From: Apilactobacillus ozensis DSM 23829 = JCM 17196
GTDB lineage: Bacteria > Bacillota > Bacilli > Lactobacillales > Lactobacillaceae
Assembly (NCBI RefSeq): GCF_001435995.1
Contig: NZ_AYYQ01000003.1
Coordinates: forward strand, 1-64,000
Direction of reading: 5' to 3'
DNA: 64,000 bases
Below are positions 27,263 through 39,927 of this stretch, one piece after another (position 1 is the stretch's first letter; each line of letters opens with the position of its first letter). Position numbers and translations under genes: made by a program. Under the pieces are notes generated by a model. It was not told the DNA's origin. It searched no databases and worked only from the letters and a program-made list of their open reading frames with translations.

Positions 27263-28649
27263 ACATATCACCATGTTCGTATGAAATAGATGCAAACTTA
27301 TTGTGTGACTTCACAAAAAGTAATTTAACGGTTCCTCTAGGACCTGAACGGTTCTTTTCAATAATGACTTCAACTTCACCAACATCTTGTTGTTGATCAC
27401 TATCACCGCCACCATTTTCGTCATCCTCGCCGTCTTCACGTTCATAATAATCATCACGATATAAGAACGCAACAATGTCAGCATCTTGTTCAATTGAACC
27501 AGATTCTCTAATATCTGAAAGCACTGGACGTTTGTCCTGACGCTGTTCCACACCACGTGATAATTGTGAAAGGGCAATTACTGGAACTTGCAATTCCTTG
27601 GCTATCTTCTTTAGTTGTCTAGATATATATGAAACTTCTTGTTGACGGTTTTCTTGGCTACCACCGTCAATCAACTGTAAATAATCTACTAAGATTAGAC
27701 CCAATCCATCATTTTCTTTAGCTAGACGACGGGCTTTAGCTCTAATTTCAGATATTTTAATTCCAGCAGTATCATCAATATATATGTTAGCTCTCGATAA
27801 ACTGCCCATCGCAATCATGATATTATCCCACTCTTCAGGAGATAATTGACCAGTTCTCAAATGATTGGCATCAATACTACCTTCAGCACATATCATACGA
27901 TTAACCAATGATTCAGCACTCATTTCCAAACTAAAAATAGCTACGTTTTTATTGGTCTTAGTACCAATATTTTGCGCTAAATTTAATGCAAACGCGGTTT
28001 TACCAACCGCCGGACGAGCCGCTAAAATTACTAATTCATCATCATGCAATCCGGTTGTAATTTTATCTAAATCTGGATAACCAGTCGACAGTCCAGTCAC
28101 TGCCGATTTATTTTTTGATAGTTTTTCTACTTCGTTAAAAGCAGTCGTTAAAACATCTTTAATTGGCTTAAAGCCAGACTGATTTCTATTTTCAGAAACG
28201 TTTAAAATAGATTGTTCAGCTTTATCTAATAAAGTTGTTACGTCTTCATTCCCCGCATAACCGTCACTAGCAATGTTAGTAGCCGTTTTAATCAATTTTC
28301 TAGCAATTGATTTATCACGAACTATCTTGGCATAGTCTAAGATATGCGCAGACGTTGGTACCGAATCAGCTAATTCAGCAATATATTGAATCCCACCAAC
28401 ATCTTTTAAATGATTTTCTTGAACTAATAAATCACGCATAGTAATTACATCAATTGATTTATCTTCATCCGCTAATTTTTGCATTGCAAAATAAATTAAT
28501 TGATGGGCATGATTGTAAAAATCATCTGGTTCCAAGAATTCCATTGCGTCTGGTAATGAATCCGTATCAATGAAGATTGAGCCTAATACTGCTTTTTCCG
28601 AATCAATACTTTGCGGTGGAGTTTGTCCCCCTAAAAAATCATTACTCAT
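27261..28649 (-). CDS. dnaB: Replicative DNA helicase DnaB
   Basis: The hexameric helicase unwinds DNA at the fork. The 462-aa protein has an N-terminal DnaB domain (about 12-115) and a linker. The RecA-like C-terminal domain has Walker A ARPAVGKTAF, Walker B LGLILVDYLQLI and the DnaB loop SQLSRGVEQRQDKRP. A C-terminal acidic/Gln insert (EDGEDDENGGGDSDQQQD) is of normal type. It is the last gene of gdpP-rplI-dnaB and ends in a terminator. Confidence 0.97.
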   Translation of the reverse strand: MSNDFLGGQTPPQSIDSEKAVLGSIFIDTDSLPDAMEFLEPDDFYNHAHQLIYFAMQKLADEDKSIDVITMRDLLVQENHLKDVGGIQYIAELADSVPTSAHILDYAKIVRDKSIARKLIKTATNIASDGYAGNEDVTTLLDKAEQSILNVSENRNQSGFKPIKDVLTTAFNEVEKLSKNKSAVTGLSTGYPDLDKITTGLHDDELVILAARPAVGKTAFALNLAQNIGTKTNKNVAIFSLEMSAESLVNRMICAEGSIDANHLRTGQLSPEEWDNIMIAMGSLSRANIYIDDTAGIKISEIRAKARRLAKENDGLGLILVDYLQLIDGGSQENRQQEVSYISRQLKKIAKELQVPVIALSQLSRGVEQRQDKRPVLSDIRESGSIEQDADIVAFLYRDDYYEREDGEDDENGGGDSDQQQDVGEVEVIIEKNRSGPRGTVKLLFVKSHNKFASISYEHGDM

Positions 28650-28678
28650 AAATTTACCTCTAAATTTAATAACTAACT

Positions 28679-28711
28679 AAAAAGGGATAGCAACATTGCC
28701 ATCCTTTTTAA
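28679..28711 (-). terminator. Terminator-like hairpin between rplI and dnaB
   Basis: AAAAAGGATGGCAATGTTGC pairs with the following TATCCCTTTTT. It may be partial attenuation, since dnaB follows at once. Confidence 0.7.
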
Positions 28712-28720
28712 ACAATAAAA

Positions 28721-29173
28721 CTACTTTTCACTAACATGAACCCTAATATTTGCGGTCACTTGTGAATGTAATTTAATAGGAACGTTAGTGTAACCTAGAG
28801 ACTTAATAGGTTCTGGAAGTTCAATTTTACGTTTTTCAATTTTTAAGTTATGTTGTTTCATCATTGTTTGTACGATTTGTTTAGAAGAAACAGAACCAAA
28901 TAGTCTCCCGTCAGCTCCAACCTTGGCTGGAACTTCAACTACTGTTTTATCATCTTCTAATTTGGCTTTTAAAGCTTTAGCATTAGCTAATTCTTCAGCA
29001 GCTTCTTTTTTCTCAGCTTTTTTTTCACCATTTAATTGGCTAATTGCAGATTTAGTTGCAGCCTTAGCTTTGTTTTGTTTAATTAGGAAATTTTGAGCAT
29101 AGCCATCTGGCATTTCCTTTACTTCGCCACGTTTACCTTTACCTCGAACATCTTGTAAAAATATAACTTTCAT
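28721..29173 (-). CDS. rplI: 50S ribosomal protein L9
   Basis: L9 binds 23S rRNA at the base of the L1 stalk and helps hold reading frame. The 150-aa protein has the N-terminal RNA-binding domain ([19 protein letters not shown]), a long Lys/Glu/Ala helix and a C-terminal domain ([12 protein letters not shown]). The length is normal. AAGGAG precedes ATG. It lies between gdpP and dnaB. Confidence 0.97.
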   Translation of the reverse strand: MKVIFLQDVRGKGKRGEVKEMPDGYAQNFLIKQNKAKAATKSAISQLNGEKKAEKKEAAEELANAKALKAKLEDDKTVVEVPAKVGADGRLFGSVSSKQIVQTMMKQHNLKIEKRKIELPEPIKSLGYTNVPIKLHSQVTANIRVHVSEK

Positions 29174-29252
29174 TACAATTCACTCCTTTAGTCCTACAAG
29201 TAATAATTTAACAGATATAAACCTAAAAGTCTTGAAAAAAGTCAATTAACGG

Positions 29253-31271
29253 TTAAATATTTTCTTCTTTTTCAACATCGTTAATTGCATTAACTAACAT
29301 TTTTTCTACTTCTTTAATGGTTTTATCTTTAATTTGCGTAGCACCACTAGATAAGTGACCACCACCACCTAAGGTTTCCATCACTCTTTGCACATTAACA
29401 CTACCATTGCTACGTGCTGAGATTCCTACTTTTTTATCTGGACGATGAGTAATTACAAAGGAAGCATTTACTCCTGAAATATTTAATAATGAATCAGCAG
29501 CCTGAGCAGCTGTAACTGGATCATAAACTGTTTCGTCTTCACCGCAAATAACTGCTAAAGTATGCTTTTCATCAATAAACTTAGTCATCGAAATCAAATG
29601 TGTTCTTGCCATATAATCGTCAGGATTTTCTTGCATAAACGCTTGCATTTCCTCAGAATCAGCTCCAGCCGACCTCAAGTAACTAGCCGCATCAAAGGTT
29701 CTGGTTCCCGTTCGAAGTGAGAACGATTTAGTATCTACAAAAATACCTGTAAGCATAGCAGTGGCCTCTAGTTTACTAATTGGTTCAGCATCTTGTGATT
29801 GATATTCAAACATTTCAGTAATCAACTCACAAGTTGATGAAGCATACGGTTCAATATATACCAGTACTGGATTTTCTGGGAATTCTTCCCCACGTCTATG
29901 ATGGTCAATAATCATAACCTTATTTTCCAGACGTTCATATATTTCCTTTGAACAACTCATCGAAGGCTTCGAGTGGTCTACCATAATCAATAATGTGTTA
30001 TCGGTAGCTTTTTGCAGGCCTTCTTCTGGTGAAATCAAGTCATCTTTAAGTTCATCTTTAGACCTCATTTTACCAATTAAGCGTTGGACGTCTGAATGAA
30101 GCCCCTCTTCATTTACTATCATCTTACAAGGTTTGCCATTCATGCTAGCAATTCTATGAATTCCAAGACAAGCACCCAATGAATCCATATCCGGATGTGA
30201 ATGTCCTTGTACAAAAACTTGGTCTGATTCATTAATCAGCTCTTGCAAAGCCTGTGATATCATTCTAGCCCTAACTCTAGTACGCTTTTCCATTGGGTTA
30301 GTTTTACCACCATAGAAACGCGCTTCTTTATCTTTAGATTTCACTACAACTTGGTCACCACCACGTCCTAAAGCTAAATCTAAGTCTTTTTGAGCCTGGT
30401 CAGCAAGACTATTTAAATTGTCATCACCATAAGCAATTCCGATACTCAATGTTAATGGGAAATTTTGTTTAGAAGTTGATTCACGAATATTATCTAAAAT
30501 TTGAAATTTATCATCTTCAATTTCTTTTAAAGTTTTAGAATAAGCAAACAGAATATGGTGATCTTCATCAACTTGCTTAATAAAGAAGCCAAATTCTTTG
30601 GCCCATGTAGATAATTCATTAGTAACATAGTTATTTAAGTTGGAAATGTTTTGGTCAGTCATTGACTGCGTAATCTCATCATAATTATCTAAGAAGATTT
30701 GGCCAATCGCTATTTTTTCATCATTATAATTTTTCTCGATATTAAAATACCTAGTAATATCCATCATATATATGGTGTTATATTCTTTTTGGATTAAAAG
30801 ATTAAAATAATGATTTTTCCATTCAATAACCTGTGGATTTTCATCTTCCCAATATTTATCTAAAATTTCACTCAATTCGGGTGAAACTGCAGAAACTGGA
30901 TTACCTAACAAATCAGCGTCACCAAAATATGGTTGTAAATATGGATTTACCCATTCAATGTTACCTGCCTTACTAAGCATTAAAACTCCTACTGGCATCT
31001 CCAATAAAGTTTCTTGTTCACCACGGTGAATTCGATATGATAGATTTGAGATGTAATTGTCTCTATCTTCACTTAATTTGTTCATACCATTAAAAATAAA
31101 AGCTAACGCTAAACAAATAACTATTAAAAGTGTAAAGCCTAAAACGTTACTATATAAAAAGCTTATTACTAAACTTAGTATTGATAATAAAGAAATAAAA
31201 ACGGTTATCCACCTTAATATACTATCGCGCAAAAAAGGTGGAAGACTTGCTAATGAGAATAATTTTTTCAT
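29253..31271 (-). CDS. gdpP: Cyclic-di-AMP phosphodiesterase GdpP
   Basis: GdpP degrades c-di-AMP and so tunes potassium, osmotic and wall stress. The 672-aa protein has two N-terminal membrane helices (about 15-55). A PAS domain (about 85-150) and a degenerate GGDEF domain (SIGIAYGDD) follow. The C-terminal DHH/DHHA1 phosphoesterase shows HSHPDMDSLGA, MIIDHHRRG and GGGGHLSSGA. Key metal ligands are all visible. It heads the gdpP-rplI-dnaB cluster. Confidence 0.96.
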   Translation of the reverse strand: MKKLFSLASLPPFLRDSILRWITVFISLLSILSLVISFLYSNVLGFTLLIVICLALAFIFNGMNKLSEDRDNYISNLSYRIHRGEQETLLEMPVGVLMLSKAGNIEWVNPYLQPYFGDADLLGNPVSAVSPELSEILDKYWEDENPQVIEWKNHYFNLLIQKEYNTIYMMDITRYFNIEKNYNDEKIAIGQIFLDNYDEITQSMTDQNISNLNNYVTNELSTWAKEFGFFIKQVDEDHHILFAYSKTLKEIEDDKFQILDNIRESTSKQNFPLTLSIGIAYGDDNLNSLADQAQKDLDLALGRGGDQVVVKSKDKEARFYGGKTNPMEKRTRVRARMISQALQELINESDQVFVQGHSHPDMDSLGACLGIHRIASMNGKPCKMIVNEEGLHSDVQRLIGKMRSKDELKDDLISPEEGLQKATDNTLLIMVDHSKPSMSCSKEIYERLENKVMIIDHHRRGEEFPENPVLVYIEPYASSTCELITEMFEYQSQDAEPISKLEATAMLTGIFVDTKSFSLRTGTRTFDAASYLRSAGADSEEMQAFMQENPDDYMARTHLISMTKFIDEKHTLAVICGEDETVYDPVTAAQAADSLLNISGVNASFVITHRPDKKVGISARSNGSVNVQRVMETLGGGGHLSSGATQIKDKTIKEVEKMLVNAINDVEKEENI

Positions 31272-31331
31272 TTTAAGTCCTCTTTAATCTTGTTAGTGGT
31301 AATTTCATTTTATCACAAAAGAAAAAAGTAA

Positions 31332-31369
31332 TAAAAAAACTGGAGTGTTATAAAATAACAACCCCAGTA
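31332..31369 (-). terminator. Terminator of the rpsF-ssb-rpsR operon
   Basis: ACTGGGGTTGTTA pairs with TAACACTCCAGT and is followed by a seven-base T-run on the minus strand. Confidence 0.9.
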
Positions 31370-31381
31370 AAAGTATTTTTA

Positions 31382-31618
31382 TTATGCTTCAGAAACGAAT
31401 GGCATTAAGCCCATGATACGAGCACGTTTGATAGCCATTGTTAACTTACGTTGGTTTTTAGCACTTGTTCCAGTAACACGACGTGGTAAAATCTTACCTC
31501 TTTCTGAAACAAAACGACCTAGTAAAGCAACGTCTTTGTAGTCGATGTATTCAATGTGATTAGCAGCAATGTAATCAACTTTACGACGACGACGTCCGCC
31601 TCTTCTTTGTTGTGGCAT
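31382..31618 (-). CDS. rpsR: 30S ribosomal protein S18
   Basis: S18 binds the platform of the small subunit together with S6. The 78-aa protein begins with an Arg/Gly-rich segment ([12 protein letters not shown]), then [20 protein letters not shown] and the signature [17 protein letters not shown]. Third gene of the classic rpsF-ssb-rpsR operon, with GGGA before ATG. Confidence 0.97.
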   Translation of the reverse strand: MPQQRRGGRRRRKVDYIAANHIEYIDYKDVALLGRFVSERGKILPRRVTGTSAKNQRKLTMAIKRARIMGLMPFVSEA

Positions 31619-31644
31619 TATAATTTCCCTCCCCTATTTTTCGA

Positions 31645-32157
31645 TTAAAATGGTAAATCATCATCTGAAATATCAATTTGGTCGCCAGAATTGGCAAACG
31701 GATCAGCTGGTTGTCCATTTCCACCATTGTTGTTGGATGGTTGTGAATTATTAGCTTGATTGTTATTACCATTATTGGAAGATTCAAATGGATTTTCATT
31801 GTTTTGAGGAGCACCGTTATTGTTGTTATGATTTGCAGAACGTGGTTCTAACAAAGCAAAATTTTCAACAACTACTTCGGTTACATAAACTCTTTGACCT
31901 TGTTGATTTTCGTAATTCCTAGTTTGAATACGACCATCAATTCCAACCAAAGAACCTTTATGAACGAAGTTGGCAAAGTTTTCAGCGGATTTTCTCCAGA
32001 TTACACAATTGATGAAATCTGCATCACGTTGACCATTAGCATTTGTAAATCGACGGTCAACAGCTAAAGTAAAACTACCCACTGCTACTCCGCTTTGTGT
32101 GTATCGCAAATCAACATCCCGTGTTAATCTACCCGTTAAAGTTGTACGGTTAATCAT
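31645..32157 (-). CDS. ssb: Single-stranded DNA-binding protein
   Basis: SSB coats single-stranded DNA at forks and during repair. The 170-aa protein has an OB fold (1-110; [35 protein letters not shown]) and an Asn/Gln/Gly-rich flexible tail. The acidic tip is ISDDDLPF, which docks partner proteins. AGGAG precedes the ATG. It lies between rpsF and rpsR. Confidence 0.97.
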   Translation of the reverse strand: MINRTTLTGRLTRDVDLRYTQSGVAVGSFTLAVDRRFTNANGQRDADFINCVIWRKSAENFANFVHKGSLVGIDGRIQTRNYENQQGQRVYVTEVVVENFALLEPRSANHNNNNGAPQNNENPFESSNNGNNNQANNSQPSNNNGGNGQPADPFANSGDQIDISDDDLPF

Positions 32158-32191
32158 GCTGAAATTCTCCTCTCTGCTTTTTAGTTATTAA

Positions 32192-32482
32192 TTATCTTCT
32201 TACAGTCATTTGACGTAAAATGTCATCTGAGAATTTTGATAGACGATCAAATTCATCTAAAGCAGCTTTGTTATCAGTTGTTAAGTTAACAACGTGGTAT
32301 ACACCTTCGTTGTAACCAGCAATTTCGTATGCAAAGCGACGTTTTGACCAGTCTTTTGAATCGATTAACTTAGCACCATTATCAGTTAAAACTTTGTCAA
32401 ATCTTTCAACTAAGTCTTTCTTTGCTGATTCGTCTAAATCTGGACGAATGATGTAAGTAATTTCATATTTATGTTCTTCCAT
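32192..32482 (-). CDS. rpsF: 30S ribosomal protein S6
   Basis: S6 forms a heterodimer with S18 on the 30S platform. The 96-aa alpha/beta protein has [14 protein letters not shown] and the RNA/S18 interface [28 protein letters not shown] precedes ATG. The 150-base gap to gyrA holds an ACTCTTT/AAAGAGT hairpin in the leader, but the CCG-type S6:S18 autoregulatory element is not evident. Confidence 0.97.
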   Translation of the reverse strand: MEEHKYEITYIIRPDLDESAKKDLVERFDKVLTDNGAKLIDSKDWSKRRFAYEIAGYNEGVYHVVNLTTDNKAALDEFDRLSKFSDDILRQMTVRR

Positions 32483-32637
32483 GAATTACACCTCCTTGTG
32501 GACTTTAAGACTCTTTAAATCAAAGAGTAAGGAGTAAAAGTTATTAACAAATACTCACGTTTAAAAAGAATACCACAATATATTATTTTATTCAACAACG
32601 GAATTAAATTTACGATACAAGAATATATACGCGTGTT

Positions 32638-35112
32638 TTAATCTTCCGAATCATTCATTTCTGAATCATCAGCATTTTCAATAACTTTGGCCATTGTAGA
32701 AACTTTTGAATCATCAGCAATTTTAATTAAGTGAACTCCTAAAGTAGCTCTTCCGGTTTGTGAAACATCATCAATATTAAATCTAATGATGACACCCTTA
32801 TCAGTAACTAGCATAATATCTTCTTTGCCAGAAACAGTTGTTAAACCAGCAAGTGGACCATTCTTTTCGGTAACATTCACGGTCTTAATTCCCTTACCGC
32901 CACGTTTTTTGATTGCATATTCAGTAGCAGCAGTTTGCTTACCATAACCTTTTTCAGAAATAACAAAAACATTGTCACTAGGGTTAAGCATTGCTGCACC
33001 GATTACATAATCATCATCACGTAAACGAATTCCACGAACTCCGGTTGCCGTACGACCCATTGATCTAACATCAGAAACCTTAAAACTAGCTGAGTAACCA
33101 GCATGCGTTCCTAAAATCATGTTGTCTTTTTCTGAAACTGTTGATACTCGAATCAATTCATCATTATCTTTTAGATGAATAGCTTTTAGACCATTATTAC
33201 GGATATTTGAAAATTCTTCTACAGGCGTACGTTTTACAGTTCCATGTAGTGTAGTAAAGAATAAGAATTTGTCATCATAATCTTCATTTTCCGAAATAGT
33301 TATAACCGCTTGAATAGTTTCGTCAGATTCTATACCAAGTAAGTTAATAATTGGAATTCCTTTAGCTGAACGTCCATATTCAGGAATTTCATAACCTTTC
33401 ATACTGTAAACTTTACCTGTATTAGTAAAGAAGAGTAGGTTGTGGTGGGTAGTAGTTGAAATAAGATTTTCAATAAAGTCATCATTATGAACACCCATAC
33501 CTTTAACTCCGCGACCACCACGATTTTGGCTTCTAAATTCAGAAGTAGCAATTCGTTTAACATAACCCTTATGAGTTAATGTAACGATAACATCTTCTTC
33601 TTCAATTAAATCTTCATCCTCAATGCTTAGAATTTCACCAACCATTAATTCGGTACGACGTTTATCGCCAAATTTAGATTGAATTTCCAATAATTCTTGA
33701 TAGATGATTTCATTAACTTTTTCACGACTAGCCAAAATGCTTCTATAGTTTTCAATCGATTTGAGCAATTCTGCATTTTCATTAGCAATCTTATCGTGTT
33801 CCAAACCAGTTAAACGTACCAAACGCATATCTAAGATAGCTTGGGCTTGTTTATCATCTAATTCAAAACCACTTGTTAATTCATTTTTAGCAATTGCTGC
33901 GGTTTGTGATTCACGAATAATTTTAATAACTCTATCAATGTTATCTAAAGCAATGATTAAACCAGCTAAAATATGTGATCTAGCTTCTGCTTTGTCTAAT
34001 TCATACTTAGTACGACGTTTAATAACTTCAACTTGATGTTCTAGATAGTATTGTAAAATTTCTTTTAAACTAAGCACTTTAGGCGTACCTTTAACGATTG
34101 CTAACATATTAAAGCTAAAGCTAGTTTGCATTAAAGTCATTTTGTATAAGTTATTCAATACAACTTGTGCTGATGCATCTCGACGCACATCAATCACAAT
34201 ACGCATTCCTTCACGGTCAGATTCATCGTTAATATCAGTAATGCCATCAATTCGTTTATCACGAGCTAATTCAGCAATTCTTTCAATTAATTTAGCCTTG
34301 TTAACCATGTATGGAATTTCAGTTGCAATAATTTTTTGCTTACCGTTACTTTGTTCTTCAATATCGGTTTTAGCTCTTAAAATAATGCTACCTTTACCAG
34401 TTTCGTAGGCTTTGCGAATTCCAGATTTACCCATAACCACTCCACCAGTTGGAAAATCAGGACCAGGTAAGGCCTCCATTAAATCAGCAGTCGTAGCATC
34501 TGGATTATCCATCAGCACATGAATAGCTGAAATAACTTCACTTAAATTATGTGGAGGAATATTAGTAGCCATTCCTACCGCAATACCAGAAGCCCCATTA
34601 ACTAGTAAGTTGGGAAAACGTGATGGCAATACCACCGGTTCTCTTTCACTTCCATCAAAGTTGTCTTGGAAGTCAACCGTATTCTTGTTAATGTCTTGCA
34701 ACATTTGGGTTCCAATTTTACTTAATCTAGCTTCGGTATAACGCATTGCGGCTGGACTATCTCCATCCACTGAACCAAAGTTACCGTGACCATCAACTAA
34801 TTGATAACGATAACTAAAATCTTGCGCCATTCGAACCATTGATCCATAAACTGCTGAGTCACCATGAGGATGATACTTACCTAAAGTATCTCCTACAATT
34901 CTCGCTGATTTACGGTATGGTTTGTCAGGAGTAATCCCCAATTCACGCATATCATATAAAATACGACGATGAACTGGTTTCATTCCATCACGAACGTCTG
35001 GAAGAGCACGTGCAACGATAACACTCATTGCATAGTCCAGAAATGACGTTCTCATTTTCTGTGATAAGTCAACATCTTCAATACGATGATTTGATAAATC
35101 TTCATTGGCCAA
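32638..35112 (-). CDS. gyrA: DNA gyrase subunit A
   Basis: GyrA cuts and reseals DNA for negative supercoiling. The protein is 824 aa from TTG 35112. That start is chosen because GGAGG lies eight bases upstream; the ATG of a five-codon longer frame overlaps GGAGG. The active-site Tyr is in MRYTEARLS, the C-terminal beta-pinwheel has the GyrA box QNRGGRG, and the tail is acidic. The quinolone region reads [15 protein letters not shown]: the residue equal to E. coli Asp87 is Gly, whereas most Firmicutes have Glu. Confidence 0.97.
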   Translation of the reverse strand: MANEDLSNHRIEDVDLSQKMRTSFLDYAMSVIVARALPDVRDGMKPVHRRILYDMRELGITPDKPYRKSARIVGDTLGKYHPHGDSAVYGSMVRMAQDFSYRYQLVDGHGNFGSVDGDSPAAMRYTEARLSKIGTQMLQDINKNTVDFQDNFDGSEREPVVLPSRFPNLLVNGASGIAVGMATNIPPHNLSEVISAIHVLMDNPDATTADLMEALPGPDFPTGGVVMGKSGIRKAYETGKGSIILRAKTDIEEQSNGKQKIIATEIPYMVNKAKLIERIAELARDKRIDGITDINDESDREGMRIVIDVRRDASAQVVLNNLYKMTLMQTSFSFNMLAIVKGTPKVLSLKEILQYYLEHQVEVIKRRTKYELDKAEARSHILAGLIIALDNIDRVIKIIRESQTAAIAKNELTSGFELDDKQAQAILDMRLVRLTGLEHDKIANENAELLKSIENYRSILASREKVNEIIYQELLEIQSKFGDKRRTELMVGEILSIEDEDLIEEEDVIVTLTHKGYVKRIATSEFRSQNRGGRGVKGMGVHNDDFIENLISTTTHHNLLFFTNTGKVYSMKGYEIPEYGRSAKGIPIINLLGIESDETIQAVITISENEDYDDKFLFFTTLHGTVKRTPVEEFSNIRNNGLKAIHLKDNDELIRVSTVSEKDNMILGTHAGYSASFKVSDVRSMGRTATGVRGIRLRDDDYVIGAAMLNPSDNVFVISEKGYGKQTAATEYAIKKRGGKGIKTVNVTEKNGPLAGLTTVSGKEDIMLVTDKGVIIRFNIDDVSQTGRATLGVHLIKIADDSKVSTMAKVIENADDSEMNDSED

Positions 35113-35147
35113 AGTCTTTTCCTCCATTCAAGTATGTCAATTCAAAA

Positions 35148-35163
35148 TGTTTCACGTGAAACA
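35148..35163. other. parS site (ParB binding)
   Basis: TGTTTCACGTGAAACA is a perfect 16-bp palindrome matching the Firmicutes parS consensus TGTTNCACGTGAAACA. It lies in the short gyrB-gyrA spacer, 6 kb left of the origin. Confidence 0.93.
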
Positions 35164-35168
35164 TTTAA

Positions 35169-38257
<3,089 letters not shown>

Positions 38258-38265
38258 TCTTATCC

Positions 38266-38484
38266 CTACTTTTTACGAATAAAAAACATCCCTGCATCAG
38301 GGACTTCAACGTTGTCACCGTCATACAATTTACGACCACGACGGTCATCTGGTTCACTGTTGACCATAACTGTATTTTCTCTCAAATACCATTTTGCTTG
38401 ACCACCTGATGAAACAACGTTTTCTTCCTTCAAAAGTTGACCTAGCGTAATAAAATCAGTGCTTATAATTACGTTTTTTTTCAA
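38266..38484 (-). CDS. yaaA: S4-domain RNA-binding protein YaaA
   Basis: This is a small S4-like protein found beside recF in Firmicutes and linked to ribosome assembly. The 72-aa form (KNVIISTDFITLGQLLKEEN, GQAKWYLRENTVMVN, DRRGRKLYDGD) starts at TTG 38484 because AAAGGTGG lies eight bases upstream. A GTG four codons earlier overlaps the ribosome site. It heads the recF-gyrBA run, but is separated from dnaN by pepQ. Confidence 0.93.
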   Translation of the reverse strand: MKKNVIISTDFITLGQLLKEENVVSSGGQAKWYLRENTVMVNSEPDDRRGRKLYDGDNVEVPDAGMFFIRKK

Positions 38485-38651
38485 GACTTCACCCACCTTT
38501 GCTTTAGTGATTATTATACCCTTTTTTTAGATTAAAGTACACATTTATAGCTTTAAAATTAGTATATGAGCGGTTTTAAAGTATTTTCGATAATTTATAC
38601 ATATATCCACAAAAAATCGCTAAAATATGCTAAAAATTCAATTTTAAATAT

Positions 38652-38688
38652 AAAAAAGTGGAATCAGTATATTTGATTCCACTTTTTA
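38652..38688 (-). terminator. Terminator after pepQ
   Basis: AAAAAGTGGAATCAAATATACTGATTCC-type hairpin: the AGTGGAATCA and TGATTCCACT arms are perfect and end in a T-run on the minus strand. Confidence 0.9.
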
Positions 38689-38706
38689 AAATATTGTTAA
38701 CGACAT

Positions 38707-39807
38707 TTATTTATCCACATAAATTAAATTTTTAGGTGTGTGCGTAAATGGTTTGCTGCCATCTTCTGTAACATATACACAATCCTCAATTCTTACCCCG
38801 GCAAAACCAGGTACATAAATCCCTGGTTCGATTGAGAAACACATACCAGGTTTTAATTCCATTTGGTTACCTTGCATTATTGATGGAAATTCATGTGTTC
38901 CCATGCCGATTCCATGACCTAGACGGTGGATAAAGTATTCACCGTAACCAGCTTTAGTAATAACGTCACGTGCTATTTTATCTAATTCTTCAGCTGTAAT
39001 GCCAGGTTTAACAGCATCCATAGCTTTAAGTTGGGCTTCTAAACATACTTTATGCATGTCTAATTCTTTATCACTAGGTTTGCCGACTGCAACAGTTCTA
39101 GATGCATCAGACATGTAACCATCGTGGACTGTACCTAAATCAAACAATACTAGTTGATTGTTTTCAATAACATTGGTGCTAGATTCACCATGTGGTTCAG
39201 CTGCATGTTTCCCAGCTTGCACTAAGGTGTTGAAACTCATTTCCATAACACCCTTTTTCATTAAAGCATATTCTAATTCGGCCACTACATCGACTTCTTT
39301 TACGCCTGGTTTAACAGCTTTAAAACCAGTTTCAAAAGCAAAATCAGCTTCTTGACCTGCCAAAATCATTTTCTGAATTTCATCCTCAGTTTTAATGGCA
39401 CGCATAGAATCAATTAATCCGCTAATGTCTTTATTAAAAGTAACGCCTGTTAAATTTTCGGTAAGCTTTTCAAAATGGTCAACTGGGAATGCTATTTTAT
39501 CTAAACCAGCTGTAGTTGGGTGATTATTTCTTTGACGAATTTTATCAGCAATAATTGCCCAAGGATTTTCATGGTCCAAATATCCATAAATGTCAAAAGA
39601 CACCCCTGCTTCTCTAGCAGACTCAACTTCTAATGCCGGCGTAAATAAAAATGGTGATTGATTTGGAAATACCAGCAATGCTAAGATTCTTTCATGTGGA
39701 TCACTAGCAAAACCAGTTAAATATTCGATAGTTGTTGGGTCACTGATATATGTAAAATCTAAACTATTTTCAGCAGTCCATTGTTGAATTCTTTCTAATT
39801 TTGTCAT
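38707..39807 (-). CDS. pepQ: Xaa-Pro dipeptidase (M24 family)
   Basis: This cytosolic prolidase cleaves Xaa-Pro dipeptides in peptide nutrition. The 366-aa protein has a creatinase N-domain (about 1-125). The pita-bread M24 domain has metal ligands visible as LFDLGTVHDGYMSDASRT (two Asp), RLGHGIGMGTHEFP (His), CFSIEPGIYV (Glu) and RIEDCVYV (Glu). GGAGG precedes ATG and terminators lie on both sides, so it is an independent unit placed between dnaN and yaaA, which are normally adjacent. Confidence 0.94.
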   Translation of the reverse strand: MTKLERIQQWTAENSLDFTYISDPTTIEYLTGFASDPHERILALLVFPNQSPFLFTPALEVESAREAGVSFDIYGYLDHENPWAIIADKIRQRNNHPTTAGLDKIAFPVDHFEKLTENLTGVTFNKDISGLIDSMRAIKTEDEIQKMILAGQEADFAFETGFKAVKPGVKEVDVVAELEYALMKKGVMEMSFNTLVQAGKHAAEPHGESSTNVIENNQLVLFDLGTVHDGYMSDASRTVAVGKPSDKELDMHKVCLEAQLKAMDAVKPGITAEELDKIARDVITKAGYGEYFIHRLGHGIGMGTHEFPSIMQGNQMELKPGMCFSIEPGIYVPGFAGVRIEDCVYVTEDGSKPFTHTPKNLIYVDK

Positions 39808-39874
39808 TTGAAACCTCCATAAATAATAGTTGATATAATCTTAAAACAAGATTAAATATTTAACAATGAAAATT

Positions 39875-39912
39875 AAAAAAGCATTTATATTTTTTAATAT
39901 AAATGCTTTTTA
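39875..39912 (-). terminator. Terminator after dnaN
   Basis: AAAAAGCATTTATATT and AATATAAATGCTTTTTT form a strong stem with a T-run, separating dnaN from pepQ. Confidence 0.9.
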
Positions 39913-39927
39913 TTGTTTAAATAATTT

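Noticed and set aside
27311-27577. 88-codon open frame within dnaB
   Set aside because: It is in another frame of dnaB with no ribosome site; the dnaB frame is complete and conserved.
32483-32560. S6:S18 autoregulatory leader before rpsF
   Set aside because: A hairpin exists but the conserved CCG motif is not seen.
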